DNA of 64,000 bases, taken from contig NZ_FNGV01000016.1 of assembly GCF_900103215.1 (NCBI RefSeq), positions 62,001 through 126,000 of the forward strand, given 5' to 3'. Positions 9,936-19,606 of this stretch are shown one piece after another (the first letter of the stretch is position 1; the number at the start of each line of letters is the position of its first letter). The position numbers were made by a program, and so were the translations under genes. A model generated the notes under the pieces. The model was given only the letters and a program-made list of their open reading frames with translations. It had not been told where the DNA came from and did not search any database. The stretch comes from Kriegella aquimaris. GTDB lineage: Bacteria > Bacteroidota > Bacteroidia > Flavobacteriales > Flavobacteriaceae.

Positions 9936-9961
9936 AAATCGATAGTAATTGACAAATCAAT

Positions 9962-9969
9962 CAAATATA
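9962..9969 (-). promoter_or_regulatory. Candidate -7 element for the cytochrome/DUF1501/sulfatase run
   Basis: The minus-strand octamer TATATTTG matches the Bacteroidota -7 consensus TAnnTTTG and ends 27 bases upstream of the ATG at 9935. No good TTTG lies at the usual 17-21 base distance, so only half of the promoter is supported. The 192-base gap also faces the divergent AraC gene, which could control it. Confidence 0.4.
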
Positions 9970-10127
9970 CGTCTTGTTAGCCAATTAACTTTTTCCTAAT
10001 CAGACCAAAAAATGTACATTTCCGACCTATAATATTCCTGTTTCAAATAAAAACTTTGTTAACTTTCATAAAATTAGGGAAGATATTTAGAATATAAGAT
10101 GTTTATTTTAGTACAAATCCGATATAA

Positions 10128-10997
10128 ATGAACCATTTACTACGCTCATTACAGGTAAGCCTATTGAACACGGGATATGCACAATTAGGCACCGATTGGA
10201 ATTTTGACAACGTGTTCAGTCCTTTTACACGCATATACTACATCTCCAAAGGAACCGCCAAAGTATACCATAGCAACCAAGAATTTCTACTCAAAAAAGG
10301 ATATTTATACTTGATACCGAGTTACACCTACAGCCGCTATAAATGTGATGTGTACCATGAGCAATATTACATCAGTTGTTTCGAAGGAATGGGTAATGGC
10401 CCATCGATTTACAATCTCTGTCATTTTGAATACGAGGTGGCGGCACGAGAAATCGATCTATATTATTTCAAAAGACTTTTAGAGCTAAATCCCGGGCGCT
10501 CATTGACAAACAACAACCCTCAAACATATGATAACCGCCCTACCTTAGAACGTTATGAACAAAGCAACGACAATTTAACCGCCCAAGATTATTTAGAAAC
10601 CCATTCTATTTTAAAATTGTTATTATCCCGTTTTATACGGCATAGCAAAATATCTGATAAAGGGGCTCAGACACAACGGGAAATAGGTGATATTCTCAAC
10701 TATATCGGGGAAAATCTGCATTTGCAAATCGATGTAAAACAATTAGCGGCCTATAGCCATTTGAGCATTGATTACTTCTCGCGAATGTTCAACGAAAAAG
10801 TGGGCATTCGCCCAAACGCCTATATTCGGTCTAAACGTGTTGAACGTGCTCAATTGCTGTTGCTCACTACAAATGATTCGCTGAAACAAATTGCATCAAA
10901 AATAGGTTTTGAAAACCTTTCCTATTTCTCAAGGGTCTTTAAAAAGCATGCCGGCAAATCACCCGGCAGTTTTCGACGGGAACAACTGAAAAATTGA
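10128..10997 (+). CDS. AraC-family transcriptional regulator
   Basis: This protein of 289 residues has an N-terminal cupin-like sensing domain (~20-130; FTRIYYISKGTAKVY) and a C-terminal pair of AraC helix-turn-helix motifs (~190-287). The second contains GFENLSYFSRVFKKHAGKSPG, the most diagnostic block of the family. It is divergent from the cytochrome-DUF1501-sulfatase run (192-base gap) and upstream of the NIPSNAP, propeller and reductase genes, so it could control either or both. The effector is unknown; AraC proteins of this layout usually respond to a sugar. The start at 10128 gives a normal N-terminus. Confidence 0.9.
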   Translation: MNHLLRSLQVSLLNTGYAQLGTDWNFDNVFSPFTRIYYISKGTAKVYHSNQEFLLKKGYLYLIPSYTYSRYKCDVYHEQYYISCFEGMGNGPSIYNLCHFEYEVAAREIDLYYFKRLLELNPGRSLTNNNPQTYDNRPTLERYEQSNDNLTAQDYLETHSILKLLLSRFIRHSKISDKGAQTQREIGDILNYIGENLHLQIDVKQLAAYSHLSIDYFSRMFNEKVGIRPNAYIRSKRVERAQLLLLTTNDSLKQIASKIGFENLSYFSRVFKKHAGKSPGSFRREQLKN

Positions 10998-11130
10998 GGA
11001 CTAAACTAACCGTACACCAAGAAAGAAAATTTTCGTATTGGCCAATTTTCTATTCAAAAAAAACCATTTTCTAGTAAACCATTACTTATTTTAGTATTTT
11101 ATTGATTCTATCTGCAACTAAAATAAACCG

Positions 11131-11892
11131 ATGAAAAGACGAAAATTCTTGTATTCCACAATGGCCGCAGGAGCCGCATTGCCATTAACCTCCTTCGCAA
11201 ATCAACCCACGCAGGAAACGAAAGAGAAAGAACTTTATGAAATCAGAACGTATGAGATGAAATTCGGTGCAAGTCAACAGGTTCTTCAAAGCTATTTGAG
11301 CGACGTGCTGGCCCCATCTTTAATGCGTATGGGTGCAACAACATTCAAGTTGTATGGTGAGTTGGGAAATTCAGCCCCGACTAAAATTTACGCACTGATA
11401 TCGTACCCCAACAGTGAAGTTTACCTGAAAGCCCAAAATTTGAATAATGATGGGAAATACGTCACTGCTGCTGCCAAGTATAATGCCTTGCCCCCTGAAA
11501 AAACCTTGTACAACAGATTTTCGTCATCGTTGTTATTGGCCTTTGACGGTATGCCCAAAATGATGGAACCCATTGACGGGGCTTCCCTATTTGAATTACG
11601 CACATACGAGGGTTATAGTGAAGATGCCGTAAGGCGAAAAATCAAAATGTTCAATGACGGGGAAATCGATATATTTCTAAAAACAGGATTGCACCCCGTA
11701 TTTTTTGGGGAAATGATTGTTGGTCCCTACAGGCCTTGTCTGACGTACATGCTCAACTTTAAGGACATGGATGAGCATGATGCCAACTGGAAACGTTTTA
11801 GTTCAAATTCCGATTGGGAATCTATGAAAACCAAGGAGGAATATGCGAATACCGTATCGAACATCAGAAAAATATTTTTGAGCCCCCTATAA
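11131..11892 (+). CDS. NIPSNAP-family protein, exported
   Basis: This protein of 253 residues has a Tat-like leader (KRRKFLYST plus a short hydrophobic segment). It carries two ferredoxin-like NIPSNAP repeats: the first begins at YEIRTYEMK (~35), the second at LFELRTYEG (~150). NIPSNAP proteins are dimeric alpha/beta-barrel proteins of unclear activity, and secreted two-domain versions recur beside sugar-oxidation genes in marine Bacteroidota and Planctomycetes. The gene ends 31 bases before the propeller dehydrogenase start and is likely co-transcribed with it. The role is not known. Confidence 0.85.
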   Translation: MKRRKFLYSTMAAGAALPLTSFANQPTQETKEKELYEIRTYEMKFGASQQVLQSYLSDVLAPSLMRMGATTFKLYGELGNSAPTKIYALISYPNSEVYLKAQNLNNDGKYVTAAAKYNALPPEKTLYNRFSSSLLLAFDGMPKMMEPIDGASLFELRTYEGYSEDAVRRKIKMFNDGEIDIFLKTGLHPVFFGEMIVGPYRPCLTYMLNFKDMDEHDANWKRFSSNSDWESMKTKEEYANTVSNIRKIFLSPL

Positions 11893-11923
11893 TATGCTAT
11901 TATTAACTTTTAAACCATTTATC

Positions 11924-13240
11924 ATGGCTAAATTTTTACAAAAAACTGCTAAACTAAAAATTAGTTTTGGTTATTGCATTTTAGTGATATTCCTTGCTTC
12001 GGCATGTAAAGAGGAAAGCAAAGATAAGAACGAAGCTCCAAGCTTGAAAATTAGTGCAGACAATGCGGGTCTAACCCTTCCTGAGGGTTTTGGCGCCCTA
12101 AAAGTAGCCGATTCACTTGGAAAACCCCGTCATATTGCGGTCAATTCCAACGGAGGTATTTATGTTAAACTAAGGGAACTTGTCGATGGGGAAGGTATTT
12201 TATATTTAGAGGACAATGACGGTGACGGGATTGCCGAAACGAAACAAGGTTTTGCCGATTATGGTGGCACAGGAATAGCACTCGACGACAATTACCTATA
12301 TGCATCATCCGATGAAGAAATATTTCGTTATAAACTTGACGAATCCCAAAAAGTTATCGACAAGGATGCTCCCGAAAACATAGTAACCGGTTTAGTTGCA
12401 GGAGGTTCCCATGCTACGAAATCGTTTACCCTCGACGGCAAAGGTAATCTCTACGTGAATATCGGCGCTTATTCGAATGCATGTCAAGAAGAGGATAGAA
12501 AAAAAGGCTCCCCGGCCATGATGCCCTGCCCTATTCTTGATTCGGCAGGTGGTATTTGGCAATTCAAAATCGACAAAATGAAACAATCTTATAACAATGG
12601 TGTTCACTACGCTACCGGATTGCGCAATGTTGTTGGGTTGGATTGGAACAAAAGTAACGACCATTTATTTGTGGCACAGCACGGTAGGGATATGCTGCAC
12701 ACCTTATTCCCCGATTTGTACGACACAGAAACCTCGGCGATATTACCTGCCGAAACGTTGTACATGTTAAAAGAAGGAGACGATGCAGGCTGGCCTTATA
12801 TATATTATGATCAAATACAGCAGAAAAAAATATTAGCGCCTGAATACGGTGGCGACGGTAAAAAAACGGGTGGAGAAAACGCCATTGATCCTGTTATTGC
12901 CTTTCCGGGCCATTTAGCCCCAAACGCTGTACTATTTTACACCGGAAACATGTTTCCTGAAAAATACAAAAATGGGGCTTTTATAGCGTTTAGAGGTTCT
13001 TGGAACCGCGCCCCGGAACCACAGGCCGGTTATATGGTCGCCTTCGTTCCTTTTGAAAACGGTAAACCAACCGGCGATTGGGAAGTGTTTGCCGATGGTT
13101 TTTCCGGCTCTGACAATATAAAATCGCCGAATGATGCCAAGCACCGTCCCACTGGTCTGGCCCAAGGCCCCGATGGGTCGTTATATGTTTCCGATGACGC
13201 AGGAGGCACCATATTTAGAATAGTTTACAGTAAAAAATAA
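11924..13240 (+). CDS. Sorbosone dehydrogenase/PQQ-type glucose dehydrogenase-like propeller lipoprotein
   Basis: This protein of 438 residues belongs to the soluble glucose/sorbosone dehydrogenase propeller family. I choose the ATG at 11924 because it gives a clean lipoprotein signal (Cys28 in LASACKE); an ATG 30 bases earlier only adds ten residues. Landmarks are PEGFGALKVADSLGKPRHI, YATGLRNVVGLDWN, VAQHGRD, DAGWPYIYYD, FRGSWNRAPEPQAGY and HRPTGLAQGPDGSLYVSDD. Family members oxidise sugars with PQQ in the periplasm. Whether this one still binds PQQ cannot be confirmed by eye. It is 4 bases upstream of the aldo/keto reductase, and the same fold recurs as the N-terminal part of the two large proteins at 41037-47396. 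Confidence 0.85.
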   Translation: MAKFLQKTAKLKISFGYCILVIFLASACKEESKDKNEAPSLKISADNAGLTLPEGFGALKVADSLGKPRHIAVNSNGGIYVKLRELVDGEGILYLEDNDGDGIAETKQGFADYGGTGIALDDNYLYASSDEEIFRYKLDESQKVIDKDAPENIVTGLVAGGSHATKSFTLDGKGNLYVNIGAYSNACQEEDRKKGSPAMMPCPILDSAGGIWQFKIDKMKQSYNNGVHYATGLRNVVGLDWNKSNDHLFVAQHGRDMLHTLFPDLYDTETSAILPAETLYMLKEGDDAGWPYIYYDQIQQKKILAPEYGGDGKKTGGENAIDPVIAFPGHLAPNAVLFYTGNMFPEKYKNGAFIAFRGSWNRAPEPQAGYMVAFVPFENGKPTGDWEVFADGFSGSDNIKSPNDAKHRPTGLAQGPDGSLYVSDDAGGTIFRIVYSKK

Positions 13241-13244
13241 AGTA

Positions 13245-14228
13245 ATGGAATACAGAAAACTAGGAGAAACAGATTTAACGGTTTCAGCAATAACTTTTGG
13301 TGCATGGGCAGCAGGTGGCTGGATGTGGGGAGGAAATGACACCAATGAGGCAATCAATGCCATGCGAAAAGCGTATGACCAAGGGGTTACCTCAATTGAC
13401 ACTGCCCCCATTTATGGGCAAGGCAAAAGCGAGGAAGTGGTGGGTGAAGCCATTAAGGGTTTACCACGTGATAAAATACAGATTCTTAGCAAGTTCGGTT
13501 TGCGATGGGATTTGGCCAAGGGAAATTTCAAATTCAAGAGCGAAGATAATGATGGCAATAAAATAGACATTTACCAGTATGCAGGAAGAGAAAGTATAAA
13601 GCAAGAGGTTGAAGACAGCCTTAAAAGACTCGGTACCGACTATATCGATTTGTACCAAATTCACTGGCCCGATACCACTACGCCTATTCAGGAAACCTTT
13701 GAGACGGTTGCCAAACTAATCAAAGAAGGAAAGGTTCGCTACGCCGGAGTTTGCAATTACGATGTAGCCCAAATGAAAGAGGCCGAAAAATATGTAAAAC
13801 TAGCTTCAAATCAAGTGCCTTTCAGTATGGTAGACCGAGACATAGAACAAGAAATCGTTCCCTACTGTATTGCGAATAACAAATCGATTCTAGCCTATAG
13901 CCCACTGCAACGAGGTTTACTCACGGGAAAAATGAAAACCGGTCAACAATTCGGGGAAGGAGACCATCGGGCGAACAACCCATTTTTTACCGATGATAGT
14001 ATCTCCAAGACCAATGCCTTTCTTGAAAAAATAAAACCAATGGCAGAAGAAAAGGGAGCGAGTCTAGCACAACTTGTCTTAAAATGGACGATTGAACGCC
14101 CAGGAATCACCATTGCCCTTGCAGGTGCTAGAAATGCAAAACAATCGGTTCAGAATGCCGCCGCTGCGGATTTAAGTCTTACCTCGGAAGAAATTGATTT
14201 CATCAATAAGGAACTCAAAAAATATTGA
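13245..14228 (+). CDS. Aldo/keto reductase
   Basis: This is a cytoplasmic NADPH-dependent oxidoreductase of 327 residues with a (beta/alpha)8 barrel. The tetrad can be placed: Asp in DTAPIYGQG, Tyr in the same block, Lys in LSKFG and His in YQIHWPD. The C-terminal cofactor loop reads ALAGARNAKQ. The start is 4 bases after the preceding stop, a sign of translational coupling with the propeller dehydrogenase. The context suggests reduction or oxidation of a sugar aldehyde or keto-sugar produced outside the cell. The subfamily resembles general stress/YhdN-like reductases, so the substrate is uncertain. Confidence 0.92.
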   Translation: MEYRKLGETDLTVSAITFGAWAAGGWMWGGNDTNEAINAMRKAYDQGVTSIDTAPIYGQGKSEEVVGEAIKGLPRDKIQILSKFGLRWDLAKGNFKFKSEDNDGNKIDIYQYAGRESIKQEVEDSLKRLGTDYIDLYQIHWPDTTTPIQETFETVAKLIKEGKVRYAGVCNYDVAQMKEAEKYVKLASNQVPFSMVDRDIEQEIVPYCIANNKSILAYSPLQRGLLTGKMKTGQQFGEGDHRANNPFFTDDSISKTNAFLEKIKPMAEEKGASLAQLVLKWTIERPGITIALAGARNAKQSVQNAAAADLSLTSEEIDFINKELKKY

Positions 14229-14501
14229 TAAGAAATTAATGGAGCGAAGGAATTGAAGTTTATAGAATCTCCGAGAGGCGGCCCACAGGTTTTTCTTTAT
14301 GACGCTTTTGACCATGATTTCCATCAAAGGAACCCAAATAAATTCTAAAAACGCTCCCTTACTATTTGTGCTACTTGACCCATCCTTTATTGTATTGTGA
14401 TAGGCATATATGAACTTGGCAACGCTTTCGCTTAATCTTGTGACGATAATCATTCTACATGTCTTAATTTTGCCTTGGCAAATATTAAAATTGATTCTAT
14501 T

Positions 14502-15788
14502 ATGAAAGATGGTTTGCACCGTTTGCTTTATGATTATTTATTAAAGACCGGGGTAAGTGAAAATTTTGCTGCTTACGTAAATGCGTTACTTTTATTGGTC
14601 GGGGCTTTGATTCTAGCGGGAGTACTAGATTACATTATTTGGAAAGTGCTACGCTCTGTATCGATAAAGTTGGCCAGAAAATCAAGGAATAATTTTGACA
14701 ACTTTTTAGTTGCCAATAGGGTACCACGGTATTTGGCACATATAATTCCTTTTTTTGCGTTGTTCGAGCTAGTTCCCATCGCTTTTACAGACTTTGATTA
14801 TGGTGAGATTATCGTGCTTAAATTGCTCCGCATATTATTTGTTGTACTCACCCTGCTGATTGTCAAAAGCCTATTCAGAAGTACAAACGATTACTTGAAG
14901 ACCCGCCCAAGGTTTAAAGACAAACCAATGGATAGCTACATTCAGGTGTTTATGATATTTGCGTGGATCTTTGGTTTATTGACAATTTTCGCCATTATTA
15001 CCGACACCACCATATGGAAGTTCTTTACCGCTCTTGGCGCCGCATCTGCCGTTATACTCTTAATATTCAAAGATTCTATTTTAGGGTTGGTGGCCAGTAT
15101 TCAAGTCAGCATCAATGACATGGTTCGCATCGGCGATTGGATAACTTTTCAAAAGTACGGAGCCGATGGTGATGTCGTCGAGATTACCCTGGCTACGGTA
15201 AAGATCCAGAATTTTGACAAGACCATAACCACCATTCCCACCTATGCCTTGATATCCGATTCATTCCAAAACTGGCGTGGTATGCAGGAATCAGGAGGTA
15301 GACGTATAAAAAGAGCATTGATCATTAGCCAAAAAAGTATACGGTTCTTGACCGACGAAAATATCGAATCGTTAAAAAAAATTCAACGTATTGCCCCGTA
15401 CCTCACAACTAAAAGTCAAAACATAGCCAGTTATAACAAAGAAAACGAAATAGACAAGACCTTGGCCATAAATGGTCTTAACCTTACCAATATCGGGGTA
15501 TTTCGAAAATATGTGGAAACATACCTGAAAAACCATTCGGCGATAAATAAAGGAATGACCTTAATGACCCGACAACTGCCACCCACACCACAAGGTATTC
15601 CACTTGAGGTATATGCCTTTAGCGCTGATAAACGCTGGGAGAACTATGAATATGTTATGGCAGATATTTTCGACCACCTTTTGGCGGCACTACCCTATTT
15701 TTATCTTGAGGTTTTTGAATTGCCTGTTTCGTTGTCTCAAGCAGATAGTTACACCTTCCCTGGTTCTCCAGCCCCCAATCCCATGTAG
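14502..15788 (+). CDS. Mechanosensitive ion channel, MscS family (YbdG-like)
   Basis: This is an inner-membrane protein of 428 residues. It has about five N-terminal transmembrane helices, then the MscS pore helix and beta-domain (AALGAASAVILLIFKDSILG, VRIGDWITF, DGDVVEITLATVKIQN, TIPTYALISDSF). The long C-terminal region (GGRRIKRAL onwards) is typical of the YbdG/miniconductance subgroup that opens at high membrane tension or osmotic shock. ATG 14502 is preferred over an upstream in-frame TTG. Its last 40 bases overlap the 3' end of the convergent MFS gene. It appears unrelated to the neighbouring sugar genes. Confidence 0.92.
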   Translation: MKDGLHRLLYDYLLKTGVSENFAAYVNALLLLVGALILAGVLDYIIWKVLRSVSIKLARKSRNNFDNFLVANRVPRYLAHIIPFFALFELVPIAFTDFDYGEIIVLKLLRILFVVLTLLIVKSLFRSTNDYLKTRPRFKDKPMDSYIQVFMIFAWIFGLLTIFAIITDTTIWKFFTALGAASAVILLIFKDSILGLVASIQVSINDMVRIGDWITFQKYGADGDVVEITLATVKIQNFDKTITTIPTYALISDSFQNWRGMQESGGRRIKRALIISQKSIRFLTDENIESLKKIQRIAPYLTTKSQNIASYNKENEIDKTLAINGLNLTNIGVFRKYVETYLKNHSAINKGMTLMTRQLPPTPQGIPLEVYAFSADKRWENYEYVMADIFDHLLAALPYFYLEVFELPVSLSQADSYTFPGSPAPNPM

Positions 15789-16942
15789 AGTTTCAAAAAT
15801 GCAATAACAAAGAGGAAGACCAGTGAATGCACCCAGCTTCCTGTAAAATCGAAGATACCACCAAAAATAATCGGTCCGGCGGCAGCAAGAATATAACCGA
15901 TAGATTGTGCCATACCCGATAGCTCGGTAGCAGAGTCCGCATCCTTAGATCTAATTACAATAAATAGAAGAGCCAACCCAAACGTTCCGCCCAGTACCAG
16001 ACCGATGAGTGAAACCCATAAAGGAACCCAGCCGACCTGCGGAAATGAGAGTCCCACCAAACCTATAACCTCAACAACGATTAAAAATAGAACCACAGTG
16101 CGTTGATTTTTTAGTCTTCCAGCAAGAACAGGAATAGTTAAAGACCCTAAAATACCTGTTGCCTGTGACAAGGAAAGCATCCAACCTGAGAATTCGGCAT
16201 TGAACCCACGACTCTGCAAAATGGCCGGAAGCCAAGCTAATACCACATAGAATGTCAAAGATTGTAATCCCATAAATAAGGCAACATTCCATGCCAATCT
16301 CGATTTACCGAGTGTCTTCATCGCCTTAAGATAATTGCGTTTTTGGTCTGTTTTTTTTAACCTACTCAGTTGGGGCAACCAAATCATTAAGGCAACGGCG
16401 GCAAAAACCGCCCATATTCCTAAGGAAAAGCGCCAACCTAATTTATATTCATGGGCCAGCGGCACACTAATGCCCGCAGCCAGGGAAGCACCGGCTGCCA
16501 TGAGACTGGAATACAAACTTGTAATTAACCCTGATTTAGAAGCAAAATGGCGTTTTGTCAAACTGGGCAATAGCACGTTGCCAAAGGCAATGGAAATACC
16601 AAATAGAAGTGTTCCCAGATATAGCATAAATATGCCTCCCAATGAACGAATGACAATTCCCGTTACCAATAAAAGTAATGCCCCGAACATTGTACTGCCA
16701 ATTCCAAACCTACGTGTCAACAAAGGTGTTACTGTTGAAAAAACACCAAATGCCATGAGGGGCAATGTGGTCAATAGCCCTAACATAGTGTTCGAAAGCC
16801 CGGTAGCTTCTTGAATGTCGCCGATTAAAGGCCCCACACCTGCCAATGCAGGTCTTAAATTGAAGGCAATACATAATATTCCCGCAATTAATAAAACATT
16901 GATGGAACTTTGACCGTCGTTTTCAGAGTTGAATCTAGTCAT
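15749..16942 (-). CDS. MFS transporter, CynX/NimT-type
   Basis: This is a 12-helix major facilitator of 397 residues. The ATG at 16942 starts the protein just before the first helix (LLIAGILCIAFNLRPALAG); a possible extension upstream adds 17 unrelated residues. The NLRPA block in helix 1 and ATGLSNTMLGLLTTLP in the following loop are hallmarks of the CynX/NimT group, whose members export or import cyanate, 2-nitroimidazole or other small solutes. The substrate here is unknown. The 3' end overlaps the mechanosensitive channel gene by 40 bases, tail to tail. No partner gene in the vicinity points to a substrate. Confidence 0.88.
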   Translation of the reverse strand: MTRFNSENDGQSSINVLLIAGILCIAFNLRPALAGVGPLIGDIQEATGLSNTMLGLLTTLPLMAFGVFSTVTPLLTRRFGIGSTMFGALLLLVTGIVIRSLGGIFMLYLGTLLFGISIAFGNVLLPSLTKRHFASKSGLITSLYSSLMAAGASLAAGISVPLAHEYKLGWRFSLGIWAVFAAVALMIWLPQLSRLKKTDQKRNYLKAMKTLGKSRLAWNVALFMGLQSLTFYVVLAWLPAILQSRGFNAEFSGWMLSLSQATGILGSLTIPVLAGRLKNQRTVVLFLIVVEVIGLVGLSFPQVGWVPLWVSLIGLVLGGTFGLALLFIVIRSKDADSATELSGMAQSIGYILAAAGPIIFGGIFDFTGSWVHSLVFLFVIAFLKLYMGLGAGEPGKV

Positions 16943-17210
16943 CGCAATTCGCCGATTTGAGCATTTCCAATAAAAAACAACGAAAGTAAACAAAGACAGT
17001 CAATGAAATATTCTTAATTATTCGGATTATCTATTCCGGGCGCACTAGAATACAATGACATCTATTTTGAAGTACGCCTAAAAACCTTCATAAGTCCTTA
17101 AATCACTGTTAAAACCTATAGACCAACTTCCCTCGAAAAATAGTAACTTTAAGTCGCACATCAATAATCATTCGACATTATATGAATTCATGTCGTGGAT
17201 GCAAATGGTA

Positions 17211-18236
17211 ATGAAAAAAGTTTTTTCTTATTTCTTGATTTTTATAACTTCTGTTTTCTCATCAGTGGCAACGGCTCAGATTATAACGGTAAATGGCGCT
17301 ATTGCCCCGAAAGAAATGGGTTTGACACTTATCCACGAACATATAATGGTCGATTGGATAGGTGCAGATAGCACAGGCTACCATCGTTGGGACAAGCGTA
17401 AAGTTGTAGCGCGGGCATTTCCATATCTCAACGCACTTAAAGAACATGGCGTGACCTCTTTTTTAGATTGCACACCTGCCTATCTCGGTCGTGACCCTTA
17501 TGTATTAAAAAAATTATCGGACAGTACCGGCATCCATATTCTTACCAATACCCGTTATTATGGATCAGGAAATAACCAATACATCCCCAAGAGCATTCGA
17601 AACAATTCACCCCAAGAAATAGCCGCGGATTGGATTAAGGAGTTTCAATACGGAATAGACAGTTCGGGGATTAAACCAGGCTTTATAAAAATGGCTGTAG
17701 CAAATGAGGATAAACTTTCTGCAATGCACACGAATTTAATTAAGGCAGCGGCCCTTACTCATCTCGCAACCGGCATGGCGATTGTTTCCCATACAGGAGG
17801 TGTTAAACCCGCCATTGCTCAAATTGAGGTGTTAAAGGATATGGGGGTATCGCCGGAAGCATTCGTGTGGACCCATGCACAAAACGGCAATATGCCGGGC
17901 TACATTAAAGCAGCTGGTCTAGGAGCGTGGATTTCATTAGACAATCTTCATGATCGGCCCGACAACGAACCCGATAGTAACGGAAGCATTTCCTGGTTTA
18001 TAAAAACACTTTCTGAACTTAAAAATCATGGAATATTGAACCATATTCTAATTTCACAAGATGCCGGGTGGTACAATGTCGGGCAAAAGAATGGTGGTAA
18101 TTACAGAGGATACACTATTTTGTTTACAAAGCTAATCCCTCAGCTTAAAAAGCATGGTTTTTCGCAAGAAGATATCGATATGTTGTTAAAGGAAAATCCG
18201 AAAAACGCCTATTCACTTCGCATTAGAAGCGAATAG
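17211..18236 (+). CDS. Phosphotriesterase-family metal-dependent hydrolase, exported
   Basis: This protein of 341 residues has a cleavable signal peptide (MKKVFSYF, hydrophobic core, then ATAQ). It has the TIM-barrel metal ligands of the phosphotriesterase/lactonase family: HEH at the end of strand 1 (TLIHEHIMVDW), a Lys likely to be carboxylated in GFIKMAV, His in IVSHTGG, His in WTHAQ and the catalytic Asp in ISQDAG. Two in-frame ATGs at 17190 and 17211 are possible; the second gives the better signal peptide. Many family members are lactonases rather than phosphotriesterases, and the substrate cannot be assigned. It lies 84 bases upstream of a methyltransferase-like gene. Confidence 0.87.
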   Translation: MKKVFSYFLIFITSVFSSVATAQIITVNGAIAPKEMGLTLIHEHIMVDWIGADSTGYHRWDKRKVVARAFPYLNALKEHGVTSFLDCTPAYLGRDPYVLKKLSDSTGIHILTNTRYYGSGNNQYIPKSIRNNSPQEIAADWIKEFQYGIDSSGIKPGFIKMAVANEDKLSAMHTNLIKAAALTHLATGMAIVSHTGGVKPAIAQIEVLKDMGVSPEAFVWTHAQNGNMPGYIKAAGLGAWISLDNLHDRPDNEPDSNGSISWFIKTLSELKNHGILNHILISQDAGWYNVGQKNGGNYRGYTILFTKLIPQLKKHGFSQEDIDMLLKENPKNAYSLRIRSE

Positions 18237-18320
18237 TTTTGCAGTGATTACTTTATCGTTACAATCGGAAACCTACTGGCACATAGCCAGAATACCTGTT
18301 GACCCAATAAATAACAGACA

Positions 18321-19040
18321 ATGAAAAAAACAATTCACCTACTAATTTTGTTCGCCAGTATGACGACGTCTTTCCAATTTACGGGTCAGAACACGGACTC
18401 AGACGCTCAATACATTTATAAAAATGGAGATCCGCACGGTATCGGAAAGTGGTATATGGGTAGGGAAATTGCTAATGTAATGGGCTTTCAGGGGATGGAT
18501 TGGCTGGAACGCCCCGAACGCCAAGAAGAAGAAAACACGAGTAGGTTACTTCTTAATATGGATATTGATATCGAGGATGAAATTGTAGACATTGGCGCCG
18601 GATCGGGCTACCATGTATTTAAGATGGCTCCAATGGCAGAAAAAGGAACCATTTATGCTGTTGATATTCAAGACGAAATGTTAGCTGAACTCCGCAGAAA
18701 AAAGGAAAAAAATAAAATCAAGAATGTAACCATCGTAAAGGGAGGTGGCAAAAGCATAAACCTGTCTAAGAATTCAATTGATAAGGCGCTTTTGGTCGAC
18801 GTATATCACGAGTTCGATTATCCTATTGAAATGATAGCTTCGATTAAAAATGCCTTGCGCCCAAATGGAAAAATATTCTTGATCGAGTACCGAGGCGAAG
18901 ATGACCAAGTTCCCATCAAAAAGGTTCATAAAATGACCGAAAAACAGGCAGTAGCAGAAATGATAGCGGCAGGCATGAAACTGGAGCGCAATATCGACAA
19001 CCTGCCTTGGCAACATTGTATGGTCTTTGCCAAAAAATGA
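18321..19040 (+). CDS. SAM-dependent methyltransferase-fold protein with signal peptide
   Basis: This protein of 239 residues has a Rossmann methyltransferase core. Motif I is VDIGAGSGYHVFKMA, motif II is TIYAVDIQDEML, and VYHEFDYP and IFLIEYRGE are later motifs. The first ~23 residues (MKKTIHLLILFASM...) read as an export signal. This is unusual because S-adenosylmethionine is cytoplasmic; similar exported methyltransferase-like proteins are seen in Bacteroidota, but their role is unclear. An internal start could give a cytosolic protein, but no convincing ATG precedes the core. It follows the phosphotriesterase-family gene on the same strand. Confidence 0.82.
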   Translation: MKKTIHLLILFASMTTSFQFTGQNTDSDAQYIYKNGDPHGIGKWYMGREIANVMGFQGMDWLERPERQEEENTSRLLLNMDIDIEDEIVDIGAGSGYHVFKMAPMAEKGTIYAVDIQDEMLAELRRKKEKNKIKNVTIVKGGGKSINLSKNSIDKALLVDVYHEFDYPIEMIASIKNALRPNGKIFLIEYRGEDDQVPIKKVHKMTEKQAVAEMIAAGMKLERNIDNLPWQHCMVFAKK

Positions 19041-19606
19041 TTTTAAAAAAACCTTGGCAATAGGGTTAAATGTTTTCATAAAAGTTATACATCAGAAACT
19101 TCTACTCAAAAAGCCTTTACACCTACCAATTTAAAAAAGACTTGAATTCTAGCCTTTAAATATTATAAAGACAACATACCAAATTAGTATCCGGCTATGG
19201 CAAACCAAAGGCCAGACCAACCTACCGACCGCTTAAACAAAGGTTTTTTAAAAAACATGTTCCGCCTTTCGTAAAATTTAAGGTTTTTCTTTCCACTTTA
19301 ACAGTTCCGAATGCAATATGCTCTTGGACAAGAAAAGTGAATTACACTACAAAAGTATCCATGTATTGTAGTCCTTTCAATTTAATATCATATTTATGTC
19401 AATCTCATTATTTCTGCAGTAGCTGGATAGATTTCGGGCAATTGATTTGGAATTTAGTAGCAAAACCACTTAAATTTATAAGGTGTTGATGTATTTAAAG
19501 ATATTGTATTGATGATGCATTGATATCATAGTTGAACAACAAAACCTTGTTCTAAAGTGGAAGTGTTAATATTCCAATTTTAGAACTACAAAATTGCAGG
19601 AAGATT
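19041..19606 (+). other. Intergenic region upstream of the FecI sigma factor gene
   Basis: These 566 AT-rich bases have no convincing reading frame on either strand. The segment must hold the promoter for the FecI gene, but I find no clean TTTG/TAnnTTTG pair. The sequence AGGAAG lies just before the ATG at 19607 and can serve as ribosome binding site. Confidence 0.5.

Noticed and set aside
14172-14519. A 115-codon minus-strand frame between the reductase and the channel gene
   Set aside because: It overlaps both well-supported plus-strand genes, starts at a weak position and its composition is not protein-like.
15749-15788. Overlap of the convergent channel and MFS genes as a regulatory antisense feature
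   Set aside because: A 40-base tail overlap is common in compact genomes and nothing else suggests regulation.
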